DNA from: Desulfotignum sp.
GTDB lineage: Bacteria; Desulfobacterota; Desulfobacteria; Desulfobacterales; Desulfobacteraceae
DNA length: 64,000 nt
Direction: 5' to 3'
Assembly: GCA_021737695.1 (NCBI GenBank)
Contig: JAIPDL010000005.1
Span: 38,586-102,585, forward strand
The position numbers and the translations under genes were made by a program. Positions within the stretch are counted from its first letter, which is position 1; each line of letters opens with the position of its first letter. Shown one piece after another: positions 1 through 10,149 of this stretch. The notes beneath the pieces are model-generated. The model did no database searches. It saw only the letters and a program-made list of their open reading frames with translations, and was not told the origin of the DNA.

Positions 1-305
1 ATCGGGGTCAGATCCTTGTCTTCATGCGCATCGATGATAAAATAGATCCCTTCCGGGGTTTTTTTATCCCCTTCCACCTGTTTGGGACCGGACGCTTCCC
101 CCGTGGAGCAATTCGTGGCAAACACCCGGATCAATTGCGACGATTCAGAATCTGTTTGATAGAGATAAAACCGCTGGGTCTGTTTTTCCACCAGAATGGC
201 ATGTTCCCCCCGGGGCAGAGCGATCACTGCGGCCGGCAGGGATCCGGCCAGTGCAGGCACACCGGCTGTGAGCAGACAGACCATCAACCAGATCACATGT
301 GTCAT
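1..305 (-). CDS. L,D-transpeptidase (YkuD-type), N-terminal part
   Basis: Partial gene that runs off the left edge; 101 codons are visible. I translated it from the reverse strand: an ATG at 303-305, a hydrophobic export signal over about the first 25 residues ending near ALAGS, then a YkuD-like start (ILVEKQTQRFYLY) and the typical signature EGDKKTPEGIYFI. Known family role: periplasmic transpeptidases that make 3-3 peptidoglycan cross-links or attach lipoproteins. The catalytic HxxxxxxxSxGCxR motif would lie outside the window, so activity cannot be judged. It starts 10 nt after the ruvB stop on the same strand, so it is probably the last visible gene of the tol-ruv operon. Confidence 0.8.
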   Translation of the reverse strand, partial: MTHVIWLMVCLLTAGVPALAGSLPAAVIALPRGEHAILVEKQTQRFYLYQTDSESSQLIRVFATNCSTGEASGPKQVEGDKKTPEGIYFIIDAHEDKDLTP

Positions 306-315
306 AAGCGGCAGG

Positions 316-1356
316 TTACCTTGATATCTCTCTGGAGATTTTATTGAGATGTTGATATGCCGGGTCTGATGCTTTCCGGCCGCTGGAAGTCCGCAACACC
401 AGGCCGATTTTCAACAGAAAGGGCTCCACCACATCCACCAGGGTATCGGTCTCTTCCTGAAGGGTGGCGGCAATGGCTTCAATACCCACGGGGCCTCCAT
501 GATAAAAATCGATGATGGTCTCCAGATAGCTGCGGTCCAGCCGGGTCAGTCCCAGATGATCGATCCCTTCCAGTGCCAGGGCCGCCTGGACGGTTTCCCG
601 GGTCACCCGGCCGTCGGACCGGACCTGGGCAAAATCCCGCACCCGTTTGAGCAGCCGGTTGGCGATCCGCGGGGTTCCCCGGGACCGTTTTGCCAGGGAC
701 AAGGCCCCGTCATCTGTAATCTGGGTCTCCAGAAGCCGGGCCGATCGATGGATAATGACCACCAGTTCCTCGGGTGTATAAAAATCCAAGGTCCGGAACA
801 GACCGAACCGGTCCCGCAACGGTGATGAAAGCAGTCCCACACGGGTGGTGGCCCCCACCAGCACGAACCGTCGCAGCCGGTACCGGTGGCTTCTGGCATG
901 AATCCCCTTGTCAAACACAAAATCCACGGCAAAATCTTCCATGGCCGGATACAAAAATTCCTCCACCACTTTGGGAATCCGGTGAATTTCATCGATGAAC
1001 AAAAATTCCCCATCCCCCAGATGGGTTAAAATACCCATGAGGTCTCCGCCTTTTTCCAGGGTGGGGCCGGACGTAATGGTGAGATCTTTTCCCATTTCAG
1101 TGGCAATGATATGGCAGATGGTGGTTTTTCCCAAACCCGGCGGGCCGTGCAGCAGAATGTGATCCAGGGGTTCGTTTCTGAGTGTGGCCGCCTGAATGGC
1201 AATTTTCAATGTCTCCACGGTGGCGGCCTGACCCACATAATCTTCAAACCGCTCGGGCCGCAAAGACACGATATCCGGGGTCCGGTCCTCCGGGGTCGGT
1301 TGGGCCGTGACCACCCCTTTGACCTCCGATTGATAGGACAAAATATCATCGGTCAT
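316..1356 (-). CDS. ruvB: Holliday junction branch migration ATPase RuvB
   Basis: AAA+ motor of the RuvABC resolvasome, which drives branch migration of Holliday junctions. Walker A GPPGLGKT is at residues 71-78, Walker B with DEIH at 122-125, the sensor and arginine-finger region [17 protein letters not shown] follows, and there is a C-terminal winged helix. The length (346 aa) is normal. The region between Walker B and the arginine finger differs somewhat from textbook RuvB, but no key residue is missing. It follows ruvA by 2 nt, so translation is probably coupled. Confidence 0.97.
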   Translation of the reverse strand: MTDDILSYQSEVKGVVTAQPTPEDRTPDIVSLRPERFEDYVGQAATVETLKIAIQAATLRNEPLDHILLHGPPGLGKTTICHIIATEMGKDLTITSGPTLEKGGDLMGILTHLGDGEFLFIDEIHRIPKVVEEFLYPAMEDFAVDFVFDKGIHARSHRYRLRRFVLVGATTRVGLLSSPLRDRFGLFRTLDFYTPEELVVIIHRSARLLETQITDDGALSLAKRSRGTPRIANRLLKRVRDFAQVRSDGRVTRETVQAALALEGIDHLGLTRLDRSYLETIIDFYHGGPVGIEAIAATLQEETDTLVDVVEPFLLKIGLVLRTSSGRKASDPAYQHLNKISREISR

Positions 1357-1358
1357 GT

Positions 1359-1985
1359 TCAGGCTCCTTCCTGGTAAATGGCATCCAGCAGCGCTTCCGG
1401 GGTCTGGATACCGGGATTCTTCTCAAGCGCGGCCCGGATCATGCGCTGGGCCGAACCTGAAGAATGTCCCAACTGGTCCACCAGAACCCCGGTCACCATG
1501 GCCACCGTTTCCGGGTTGTCCGGGGAAGGGGATACCGGTGACGCAAGTGCCCGGGCCGGGGCTCTTTCTGCAAATTCCCGGGTTTTGCCATGCAGGGTGG
1601 CAATCACTTTTTCCGCCGTTCGGGGCCCGATGCCGGGCAGTTTCGCCAGCACAGACACCTGTTTGTCTTCAATAGCGGCGGCAATTTCCCCCACCGGGCG
1701 GATCATGGCCTTGACCGCTTTCACAGGGCCGATGGCGGAAACGGAAATAAACAATTGAAAAAATGCCTTGTCCTTTTTTTCCAGAAATCCGATCAAAACC
1801 GGTTTGGGCTGGCGTTCGGTCACATGATAATAAATATGCAGCTGAATCGGTGTCTCTTTGGATTGAGCCATCACCTGGGTCCGGGTAAACGGGCTGACCA
1901 GAATTTCATACCCCACCTGCCCTGCCAGCAACAAAATGGCATCAGAATCACCATCCAACACCTGTCCTTCAAGATATCCGATCAT
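1359..1985 (-). CDS. ruvA: Holliday junction DNA helicase subunit RuvA
   Basis: Junction-binding subunit of RuvAB, 208 aa. The open frame extends 20 codons upstream, but MIGYLEGQV at 1985 is the family's usual N-terminus (OB-fold), so I chose that ATG. A helix-hairpin-helix motif ([16 protein letters not shown]) and a C-terminal RuvB-binding domain are visible. The start lies inside the 3' end of ruvC (17-nt overlap), which implies translational coupling. Confidence 0.95.
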   Translation of the reverse strand: MIGYLEGQVLDGDSDAILLLAGQVGYEILVSPFTRTQVMAQSKETPIQLHIYYHVTERQPKPVLIGFLEKKDKAFFQLFISVSAIGPVKAVKAMIRPVGEIAAAIEDKQVSVLAKLPGIGPRTAEKVIATLHGKTREFAERAPARALASPVSPSPDNPETVAMVTGVLVDQLGHSSGSAQRMIRAALEKNPGIQTPEALLDAIYQEGA

Positions 1986-2481
1986 GATCGTTTTTCCTGT
2001 ACCGGAAATATCCGGTGATAGCCAGTCCCAGGGCATCGGACGCATGGAACGGCCGAATGGTGTCCGGATGATTTAAAAAATGGCGCACGGATCGCTCCAT
2101 CTGAAATTTATCGGCATTGCCGTTGCCACAGATAATTTTTTTGGCTTCCCGCACGGCGATTTCCTCCACCCGGACTCCGGCCCGGAACGCAGCCACCAGC
2201 AACACCCCGGAAACCTTGCCCAGCAAAATCCCCGACCCCGGGTATTTGTCCAATGAATAAATATCCTCGATCACCACCAGATCCGGGACCTGGTCCGATA
2301 GAAACGTACTGATGCGGGTATAGATGGTGTCCAGCCGGAAGGCCAGTGAATCCGTCGATGCCGTGGCCACGCATCCGAAAGAATACCGGGTCACGGCCCG
2401 GGCATCGCCTTCCACCACTCCGATGCCCGTGCCGGCCAGTCCGGGATCGATGCCCACCACTTTGATCGACCCGGATGTCAC
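1969..2481 (-). CDS. ruvC: Holliday junction resolvase RuvC
   Basis: Endonuclease that cuts Holliday junctions symmetrically. The catalytic acidic residues are visible: D12 in GIDPG, E72 in VVIEDIY, and the HASD motif with H146 and D149. Length is 170 aa. The start is GTG at 2481, overlapping the cpoB stop as GTGA. Gene order ruvC-ruvA-ruvB is standard; the unusual part is that tol-pal genes feed directly into it. Confidence 0.96.
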   Translation of the reverse strand: MTSGSIKVVGIDPGLAGTGIGVVEGDARAVTRYSFGCVATASTDSLAFRLDTIYTRISTFLSDQVPDLVVIEDIYSLDKYPGSGILLGKVSGVLLVAAFRAGVRVEEIAVREAKKIICGNGNADKFQMERSVRHFLNHPDTIRPFHASDALGLAITGYFRYRKNDHDRIS

Positions 2482-3374
2482 TGAAGTGTTTTCAGTTTTG
2501 TTTTGGCAAATTCCGCTTCCCTGGAGTCTGGATACCGGGCGATCAGTTCATTTAAAATCAGCCGGGCATTGGCTTTTTCTCCCAGCTCGGCAAAGGCATA
2601 TCCCTGTTTGAGTCGGGCAGCCGCTGTTTTGTTGGAATCCGGGTATTTTTCCAGCACTTTCTGATATTCCAGAATGGCTTTTTCATACCATTTTTCCACA
2701 TAATAACTGTCTGCAATCCAGAACCGGGCATTGCCGGCATAAGAGGAATCCGGAAACGTGTTGATAAAATTTTCAAACTGAATCCGTGCAGCCTCCATAT
2801 CTCCGGCATCAAAGGTCTTTTTGGCCTGCTCATACGCGGATCGGTCAGACACAGGCATTTCATCTTTCGCCTGCCCGGCATCGGCACCGCCATCAGGTGA
2901 CACAGCATCATCAGACGTATCTATCCCATTTGTCCCGGGCACGGTGGGTTCAAATCCCATGTACGTTTCCAGTCGGGTGATCCGGGTATGATTGCGGGAT
3001 ATGGCCCGGTCCATCCGGTCCAGGATTTGTGTGGAATCTGTCTGAATGCCTAAGTCCGTGCCACCCAGTCGATAGGCGGTCTCCTCCATCATGCCCTGGA
3101 GCTGCGCGTATTTTTTATGCATCGTTTGCAGTTCCTGATTGATGTCCGCAATATTTTCCCGGGACACCTGATCCGTTGCCTGCACTTTTTTTTCCAGAAC
3201 CTCAATGGCGGATGACAAATCGGCGACCTGGTCCCGGAATTGACGCAGCCGGGTATTTTCCATTTCCAGGGCATTGACGCGATTTTCCAATATCTGGTAT
3301 TGATCCGGCGACACACACCCGGACAGCACCGGTATCAACAGCATGACGCAGATGGTTAAAACAATGTTTTTCAT
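2478..3374 (-). CDS. cpoB: Tol-Pal accessory TPR lipoprotein CpoB/YbgF
   Basis: Periplasmic coordinator of outer-membrane constriction and cell-wall synthesis in the Tol-Pal system. The N-terminal signal ends in a lipobox (LSGC, Cys20), so this version is predicted to be a lipoprotein, whereas E. coli CpoB is soluble. A coiled coil of about residues 25-100 follows, then an acidic linker, and a C-terminal TPR array (residues about 175-298) with the typical pattern AKKTFDAGDMEAARIQFENF. It is the last tol gene before ruvC. Confidence 0.9.
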   Translation of the reverse strand: MKNIVLTICVMLLIPVLSGCVSPDQYQILENRVNALEMENTRLRQFRDQVADLSSAIEVLEKKVQATDQVSRENIADINQELQTMHKKYAQLQGMMEETAYRLGGTDLGIQTDSTQILDRMDRAISRNHTRITRLETYMGFEPTVPGTNGIDTSDDAVSPDGGADAGQAKDEMPVSDRSAYEQAKKTFDAGDMEAARIQFENFINTFPDSSYAGNARFWIADSYYVEKWYEKAILEYQKVLEKYPDSNKTAAARLKQGYAFAELGEKANARLILNELIARYPDSREAEFAKTKLKTLQ

Positions 3375-3406
3375 GGTCCCCCCCCTGGCCTGAACAAACA
3401 GTCAGA

Positions 3407-3440
3407 GTCCGGCCGGATCGTTTAAAAAATCCGGCCGGAC
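3407..3440 (-). other. Stem-loop between pal and cpoB
   Basis: Perfect 12-bp inverted repeat (3407-3418 and 3429-3440, core GTCCGGCCGGAT) with a 10-nt loop. On the transcribed minus strand the loop is T-rich, but there is no T-run after the stem. It looks more like an mRNA-stabilising or attenuating hairpin inside the operon than a strong terminator. It could set a higher pal level relative to cpoB-ruvCAB. Confidence 0.55.
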
Positions 3441-3464
3441 CCTGATGAATTCATACCCCGCCCG

Positions 3465-4052
3465 TTATTTCAAGACAAACTGTGCCCGGCGGTTTTTACT
3501 GTATGCCGCTTCATTCTGGCCCGGATCCAGGGGTCTTTCTTCCCCGTAGCTGACCGTGGTCATCCGGAATGACCCAATACCCAGATCCTGCAGATACTGT
3601 TTTACCGCACCGGCACGCCGTTCCCCCAAAGCCAGGTTGTATTCCGTGGTTCCCCTTTCATCACAATGTCCTTCAATGACAATGCTGTGGCCCGTATTGG
3701 CCTTGAGCCAGGCCGCTTTTTCCCGAAGCAGGGTTCTTGCCGTGTCCGTCAGCTGGGCACTGTCGAATTCAAAATGGATATGCTGATGCAGGAAACGGGT
3801 CTGGGCGGCCTGGGCCCGGGCCTGTTCCATGGCTGCTTTTTTATCCGCTTCCGCTTGCAGTTCCTGCTGGCGGATCCGTTCCTGTTCCGCTTTTCTGGCC
3901 GCTTCCGCAGCTGCCGCTTCCGCTGATGCCTGTGTCTGATCTTCAATGGCCGTCGCGTCGGACACCACTGTTTTCTTGGCACAGGATGCCGTCAAAAAAA
4001 GTCCGGCCACAAGAATTGCCATCAATACATGTAATCCCAGTTTTTTGTTCAT
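3465..4052 (-). CDS. pal: Peptidoglycan-associated lipoprotein Pal
   Basis: Outer-membrane lipoprotein that binds peptidoglycan and TolB. The lipobox TASC puts the acylated cysteine at residue 24; an Ala/Glu/Lys/Gln-rich helix spans about 35-90; the OmpA-like domain carries IEGHCDERGTTEYNLALGER. I start it at ATG 4052 (195 aa) rather than the GTG just upstream, because AAGGAGG then has a 5-nt spacing. It lies between tolB and cpoB. Confidence 0.95.
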   Translation of the reverse strand: MNKKLGLHVLMAILVAGLFLTASCAKKTVVSDATAIEDQTQASAEAAAAEAARKAEQERIRQQELQAEADKKAAMEQARAQAAQTRFLHQHIHFEFDSAQLTDTARTLLREKAAWLKANTGHSIVIEGHCDERGTTEYNLALGERRAGAVKQYLQDLGIGSFRMTTVSYGEERPLDPGQNEAAYSKNRRAQFVLK

Positions 4053-4091
4053 CACAACCTCCTTGATTGTTTAAATTGCGTTTTGAGCACG

Positions 4092-5432
4092 TTATTCTTT
4101 GTATGTCATGGGTTCCGACCAGCGGGGCTGGGTCTGGCGCCCCGGCATATTCATCAGCCGGCGCTGGTCGGTTCCGGCTGCCGTCATCACAAACACGGCG
4201 CCTCCCCGGCCGTCACGGGTGGATGTAAAAACGATCAGGTTCCCGTCCGGAGACCAGGCCGGATCCTCATTGTCTCCCTGGTTTCGGGTCAGCTGCACAG
4301 GCATGCCGGGCCCTTTGTCCAGCTGGACCATATAAATATCGATCCGGTTCTTCTCGATCCCCACATAAGCAATTTTTTTTCCATCCGGAGACCAGGCCGG
4401 AGACGTGTTGTATCTTCCCTGAAACGTCACCCGGTCAACCTCCCCGGAGGATAGATCCTTGATGTAAATCTGAGGGGTACCGGACCGGTTGGAAACAAAC
4501 GCCAGTTTACCGCCATCCGGTGAAAACTGCGGCGACACATTGATTCCCCAGCTGCTGGTTATCTTTTTAATCATTTCTCCCTGCCGGGTCAACAGATATA
4601 TTTCCTGATTTCCGGAAAAGCTCAACGCCGCAGCCAAAGTGTCCTGTCCCGGCATCCAGGCCGGGGTGATGTTCATACCGTCCCGTTTGATCACCGAGCC
4701 CCGTTTCTGTTCCAGATGCCGGATATAGATATCGGGCTTGCCCCCGGCATAGGACACATACGCCAGCCATTGCCCGTCCGAAGACCAGGCCGGAGACAGA
4801 CTGATGCTTTTGTGACGGGTGAACCGGGTGGGGTTGTGCCCGTCAAAATCACTCACAAAAATTTCCTTGTTCCCATCCACCGTGGAAACAAAGGTCAGTT
4901 TGCTGGCAAACACCCCCCATTTGCCGGTCAGCGCATGGGACACTTCCGCGCAAAACAGGTGTATCATGCGCCGGACCTGGTCCGGAGGCCCGGTGTATAC
5001 TTTGCCTTTCAACAGCTGATGATTGAATGTGTCAAACAGCCGCAGTGCCAGTTTCACCCGGCCGTCTTTTTCCTCAACCCCGCCCGTGATCAGCAGTTCC
5101 GCACCGATGCCGGTCCAGTCTGAAAAATTGATCTGTGACATCTGAATACCCGTGTTTGACGGATCCGCCAGAAATGCGGCCGGATTGACCTGTTTCAAAA
5201 ATCCGGTGAATGCCAGTCCGTTTTCAAGCGTTTCAAGCGCTTCTGCACCGATCTGGCTTTCCGCCGGGCTGCCGGTCAATGCCTTGAATGCGGGCAAAGC
5301 GATCGGTGTTTTATTTAAAAAAGGATTACTCACCTGAATGGTATCATACGGGGCTGCCGTCAACCGGTCCGGCGCCATCAACAAACCCATCAGCAAAAGC
5401 ATGATGGCGGACACTACAAATCGCCTGGTCAT
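4092..5432 (-). CDS. tolB: Tol-Pal translocation protein TolB
   Basis: Periplasmic beta-propeller protein that links TolA and Pal. A signal peptide spans about residues 1-26 (cleavage near LTAAPY), an N-terminal alpha/beta domain follows, and then WD40-like blades with repeated PAWSPDGKKIAYV-type motifs. 446 aa is a normal length. The ATG overlaps the tolA stop by 4 nt (ATGA). Confidence 0.96.
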   Translation of the reverse strand: MTRRFVVSAIMLLLMGLLMAPDRLTAAPYDTIQVSNPFLNKTPIALPAFKALTGSPAESQIGAEALETLENGLAFTGFLKQVNPAAFLADPSNTGIQMSQINFSDWTGIGAELLITGGVEEKDGRVKLALRLFDTFNHQLLKGKVYTGPPDQVRRMIHLFCAEVSHALTGKWGVFASKLTFVSTVDGNKEIFVSDFDGHNPTRFTRHKSISLSPAWSSDGQWLAYVSYAGGKPDIYIRHLEQKRGSVIKRDGMNITPAWMPGQDTLAAALSFSGNQEIYLLTRQGEMIKKITSSWGINVSPQFSPDGGKLAFVSNRSGTPQIYIKDLSSGEVDRVTFQGRYNTSPAWSPDGKKIAYVGIEKNRIDIYMVQLDKGPGMPVQLTRNQGDNEDPAWSPDGNLIVFTSTRDGRGGAVFVMTAAGTDQRRLMNMPGRQTQPRWSEPMTYKE

Positions 5433-6385
5433 TTCAATCCTTTCGGGGTAAAAATTACCACCACATCATAAGATGCCATGCCCGGAGGCAACGCCGGCAG
5501 GGGGTTGGCCCGCTGAATCGCCCGTTTGGCACTCTGGTCCAGGTATGGATTACCGGACCGGGTTTCATAGATAATATCTCTTATTTCCCCGTTTTTCAAA
5601 ATTTTTATTAATATCCGGACCTCCATATTCTGGTCCAGTCCAGCCAGCATCTCATTGAACACCCAGTTCTGCTGAATGGTAGACTGCAGCACCATTTTAT
5701 AAAAATCCAGGGGAGTCCCCCCTTTTCTGCCGGTCCCCCCGCCCGTACCGGATCCGGACACCGGTCCGGTGCCCGTGCCAGACACGGTCTTGTCCTGTTC
5801 TTTCACGGTTTTGGCAAGGCGTTCCATGGCCTGTGCCAGTTGCTGCTGGGAATCGGGTTCTTTTTTTTCAGGTGGGGTTTCCGGCTTGTTTTCAGGCGCT
5901 GGTTCAGCAGGCCTGGATTTTGGCTCAGGTTTTGGCTCAGGCTCGGATTTAGGTTCCGGTTTTTTTGCCATCAGCTCTTTGAGATTGTCGGGTTTTGACT
6001 TCAAGCTGAGATCCGGTTTCAGCACGGCCACGGGTTCCGGCTCAGGTACAGTTTCAACCGGCGGATCCGTTGATTCTGAAACCGCTGGTTCCGCAGCATT
6101 GTCCAAAGACGCATCCGGCAAAGACACAGGATCGGGCGCATTTTTTGGGGCTGCCGGACCGCCAGGCTCTCCCGGGGCAAATGATACCAGATCCACCTGC
6201 ACCACTTCCGGGGTTTTGTAAGGCATCCTGAAATCAACCAGCCAGATGCTGACCAGGAAAAAAAGCACATGGACACATATGGAAATCCCTAAGTACACGG
6301 CCAGACGCCGGGAACGGATCTCGTCTGTGTCAAAGCCCCGGGGTCTGATATCTCTGATCGGGAAAAAAAGCGCCATCACACCCAC
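5429..6385 (-). CDS. tolA: TolA, envelope-spanning energy transducer
   Basis: Inner-membrane protein that links TolQR to the outer membrane. There is one membrane segment near residues 30-50, a long Pro/Glu/Lys-rich periplasmic stretch (about 95-185) and a TonB/TolA-like C-terminal domain (VRILIKILKNGEIRDIIYE). The linker is shorter and more proline-rich than in enterobacteria. The longest start is GTG at 6385; ATG at 6376 (three codons later) is equally possible, and neither has a strong ribosome-binding site. It overlaps tolB by 4 nt. Confidence 0.9.
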   Translation of the reverse strand: MGVMALFFPIRDIRPRGFDTDEIRSRRLAVYLGISICVHVLFFLVSIWLVDFRMPYKTPEVVQVDLVSFAPGEPGGPAAPKNAPDPVSLPDASLDNAAEPAVSESTDPPVETVPEPEPVAVLKPDLSLKSKPDNLKELMAKKPEPKSEPEPKPEPKSRPAEPAPENKPETPPEKKEPDSQQQLAQAMERLAKTVKEQDKTVSGTGTGPVSGSGTGGGTGRKGGTPLDFYKMVLQSTIQQNWVFNEMLAGLDQNMEVRILIKILKNGEIRDIIYETRSGNPYLDQSAKRAIQRANPLPALPPGMASYDVVVIFTPKGLK

Positions 6386-6388
6386 ATG

Positions 6389-6808
6389 TCAGGATGCATC
6401 TGCATCGTCCGGAAGGGTAATCATGCCCAGGTTTTTGACCCCTGCCTTTTTGATCTGGGCCATCACATGAACCACCACCCCGTATGGCACCTGTTTGTCC
6501 GCTTTCAGATACACGGCATCTGAATTTATATTTTCCAGGATCGCTCCCAGTTTTTCCGCCAGAAACGCCACAGACACTTCCTGATTGTTCAGATACACAG
6601 TGCGGTCTTTGTCCACGGATATCATCAGATGATCTTCATCCGACGGCAAAGGCCCGGCTGTGGCCGTGGGCAGATCCACATCCACCCCCTGCACCATCAT
6701 GGGCGCGGTCACCATGAAAATAATCAGCAGCACCAGCATCACGTCCACAAACGGTGTCACGTTGATGTCAGACATCAATGCATCATTACCGGATTCAAAC
6801 CGCATCAT
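6389..6808 (-). CDS. tolR: TolR, ExbD-family proton-channel subunit
   Basis: Single-span membrane protein of the TolQR motor. The ExbD/TolR signature is intact: MSDINVTPFVDVMLVLLIIFMVTAP, including the protonatable Asp in the membrane helix. Length is 139 aa with a periplasmic C-terminal domain. The start overlaps the tolQ stop by 4 nt; a second in-frame ATG follows immediately. Confidence 0.96.
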   Translation of the reverse strand: MMRFESGNDALMSDINVTPFVDVMLVLLIIFMVTAPMMVQGVDVDLPTATAGPLPSDEDHLMISVDKDRTVYLNNQEVSVAFLAEKLGAILENINSDAVYLKADKQVPYGVVVHVMAQIKKAGVKNLGMITLPDDADAS

Positions 6809-7488
6809 GCCTCCATTTGATTTTGAATGTCCCGTTCGATGATATTCAACAGATCAGAAGAAAAGGTTTCCAGTTCCGAATTCAAGACCCGGATTTTATC
6901 TGTGTAATGATTATACGCCATCACGGCGGGAATGGCAGCTGCCAGGCCGGCGGCCGTGGCGATCAACGCTTCGGAAATACCCGGGGCCACCACGGCCAGG
7001 CTGGCGGACCCGCTCAGACCGATGCCCTGGAACGTATGCATGATCCCCCACACCGTGCCGAAAAGTCCGATAAACGGTGCCGTGTTTCCCACCGTGGCCA
7101 GAAACGGCACCAGCTGGCGGTAACGATGAATCTCCACCGTGATGGACCGTCGCAGTATCCGCTGGACACTGCCCATGCTCTGGAGAGAAACCGGGCTGTC
7201 TTTTCCCCGGGATCGATTGATTTCCATGTAAGCCGGAATAAAAATTCGGGCCGCCGGACTGGACCGCAGGGCCTTGGCTTTGGCAAAGGCATCGGCCAAG
7301 GTCCGGCACTGCCAGAATATGTCGGTAAAATCCGCTGTTTCCCGAAATGCTTTTCGAAAATACCGGAATTTTATAAAAATGATGGCCCATGTAACAATGG
7401 AAAAGAACAGGAGCACGAGCATGACAAACTTTACCACAGGCCCGGCATCCGCAAGCATGTAAAGCAGTCCGATTGTCTCAGTCGTCAT
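6805..7488 (-). CDS. tolQ: TolQ, MotA/TolQ/ExbB proton-channel protein
   Basis: Polytopic partner of TolR and first gene of the Tol operon. Three hydrophobic segments are visible (about residues 18-38, 128-150 and 160-185), with the family signature LATVGNTAPFIGLFGTVWGIMHTF before and inside the second one. Length 227 aa is normal. A promoter candidate lies 40-70 nt upstream and a bidirectional terminator separates it from groEL. Confidence 0.95.
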   Translation of the reverse strand: MTTETIGLLYMLADAGPVVKFVMLVLLFFSIVTWAIIFIKFRYFRKAFRETADFTDIFWQCRTLADAFAKAKALRSSPAARIFIPAYMEINRSRGKDSPVSLQSMGSVQRILRRSITVEIHRYRQLVPFLATVGNTAPFIGLFGTVWGIMHTFQGIGLSGSASLAVVAPGISEALIATAAGLAAAIPAVMAYNHYTDKIRVLNSELETFSSDLLNIIERDIQNQMEA

Positions 7489-7529
7489 AGTCCCTCGCTT
7501 GAAGTTGAATCTTTGGATATTCCTTTGAA

Positions 7530-7558
7530 TAACTATATGAGGCAGGCGGTTCTGTCAA
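7530..7558 (-). promoter_or_regulatory. Candidate sigma-70 promoter of the tol-ruv operon
   Basis: On the minus strand a consensus -35 TTGACA (7553-7558) is followed after 17 nt by TAGTTA (7530-7535); TATAGT two bases upstream is an alternative -10. It sits about 40 nt upstream of the tolQ start. Inference from motif match only. Confidence 0.45.
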
Positions 7559-7600
7559 GTACCAGTCAGAGCCCCGGGGGGGATCAGGCCGACCAAAAAC

Positions 7601-7638
7601 ACAAAAGCCCCTTTAAATTAAATTAAAGGGGCTTTTGT
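7601..7638. terminator. Bidirectional rho-independent terminator between tolQ and groEL
   Basis: Perfect 16-bp stem (ACAAAAGCCCCTTTAA at 7601-7616 pairing with 7623-7638) around a 6-nt loop. The GC core is flanked by A4 and T4 on both sides, so it can work in either direction. On the minus strand it ends groESL transcription before the tolQ promoter. Confidence 0.85.
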
Positions 7639-7686
7639 CTATCACTGTTCAAGCACAGCCTGTCAAAAGGCCTGCGGACGTATCAG

Positions 7687-9336
<1,650 letters not shown>

Positions 9337-9401
9337 TCATCTCCATATAAATTTTTAAGTTTTAGGTAGTTACGTACTGGGTCTCAGATGTCAAGATCGG
9401 G

Positions 9402-9689
9402 TTATTCGATAACGCCCAGTACGTCATCCTGGCGCAAAATCAGGTAATCTTCGCCATCGATTTTTACATCCGTGCCACCGTATTTGCTGAACAATACCCG
9501 GTCACCCACTTTGACATCCATGGGCAGCAGTTTGCCGTCTTCACCCATCCGGCCGTTACCCGTGGCCACTACCTTGCCTTCAGCCGGTTTTTCCTTGGCT
9601 GTATCCGGAATAATGATACCGCCTTTGGTTTTTTCATCTTCTGCGGTACGCTGAACCAGAATTCTGTCACTCAATGGTCTCAAACTCAT
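9402..9689 (-). CDS. groES: Co-chaperonin GroES (10 kDa)
   Basis: Lid of the GroEL chamber, 95 aa. Typical N-terminus [14 protein letters not shown] and mobile loop ([16 protein letters not shown]). The ATG at 9689 has AGAGGAG at good spacing. First gene of the groESL operon. Confidence 0.98.
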   Translation of the reverse strand: MSLRPLSDRILVQRTAEDEKTKGGIIIPDTAKEKPAEGKVVATGNGRMGEDGKLLPMDVKVGDRVLFSKYGGTDVKIDGEDYLILRQDDVLGVIE

Positions 9690-9727
9690 GATGCAATACT
9701 CCTCTTCTACGTTTAAATGTTGGTTGG

Positions 9728-9756
9728 ATTAATTTGATTAAATGGTTATGTGTCAA
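9728..9756 (-). promoter_or_regulatory. Candidate promoter of groESL
   Basis: Minus strand TTGACA (9751-9756), 17-nt spacer, ATTAAT (9728-9733), about 38 nt before the groES start. Neither the CIRCE half-site TTAGCACTC nor its partner is present here, so any heat control must be by another route. Motif-based inference. Confidence 0.45.
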
Positions 9757-9762
9757 CGTCTG

Positions 9763-10041
9763 CTATTTGTCATCTTGCTTTTTGGATGGTTCTGATGATG
9801 CGGCACACGTTGATTTTGTGGATTCGGCCGGGGGTTTGTCCGGATTCTCCGCCCGGGTTTTGGTTCCGCCGTAATCGGTGACATACCAGCCGGACCCTTT
9901 CAAATGGAAAGAGCTGTGAGATATAATCTTGCTCAAGGGCCCATGGCATTTGGGGCATACCGTCAACGGCGCGTCTGAAATTTTTTGAAAGGCTTCTTCA
10001 ATATGCTTACATGCTGAACACTGATACTCATAAACCGGCAT
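9763..10041 (-). CDS. FmdB-family zinc-ribbon protein
   Basis: Small protein of 92 aa beginning MPVYEYQCSACKHIEE, with a second CPKC pair near residue 33-36 that completes a zinc ribbon. The family (FmdB/CxxC_CXXC_SSSS) is widespread and often called a putative regulator, but its role is unproven. The C-terminal third is low-complexity Ser/Thr/Pro/Lys. It lies just upstream of the groES promoter on the same strand. Confidence 0.85.
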   Translation of the reverse strand: MPVYEYQCSACKHIEEAFQKISDAPLTVCPKCHGPLSKIISHSSFHLKGSGWYVTDYGGTKTRAENPDKPPAESTKSTCAASSEPSKKQDDK

Positions 10042-10149
10042 TTTTCCTTTCTCCCTTTTTAAGCGTCAATCACTGCTTGAAAAATCATTGATATAATAAT
10101 AAGCATTTTTCCCCTGTCAAGGCAGGTTTTTTTAAAATTTCATCCAAAA

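Noticed and set aside
6778..7626. 282-codon open frame opposite tolQ
   Set aside because: Antisense to a clear tolQ and running through the bidirectional terminator.
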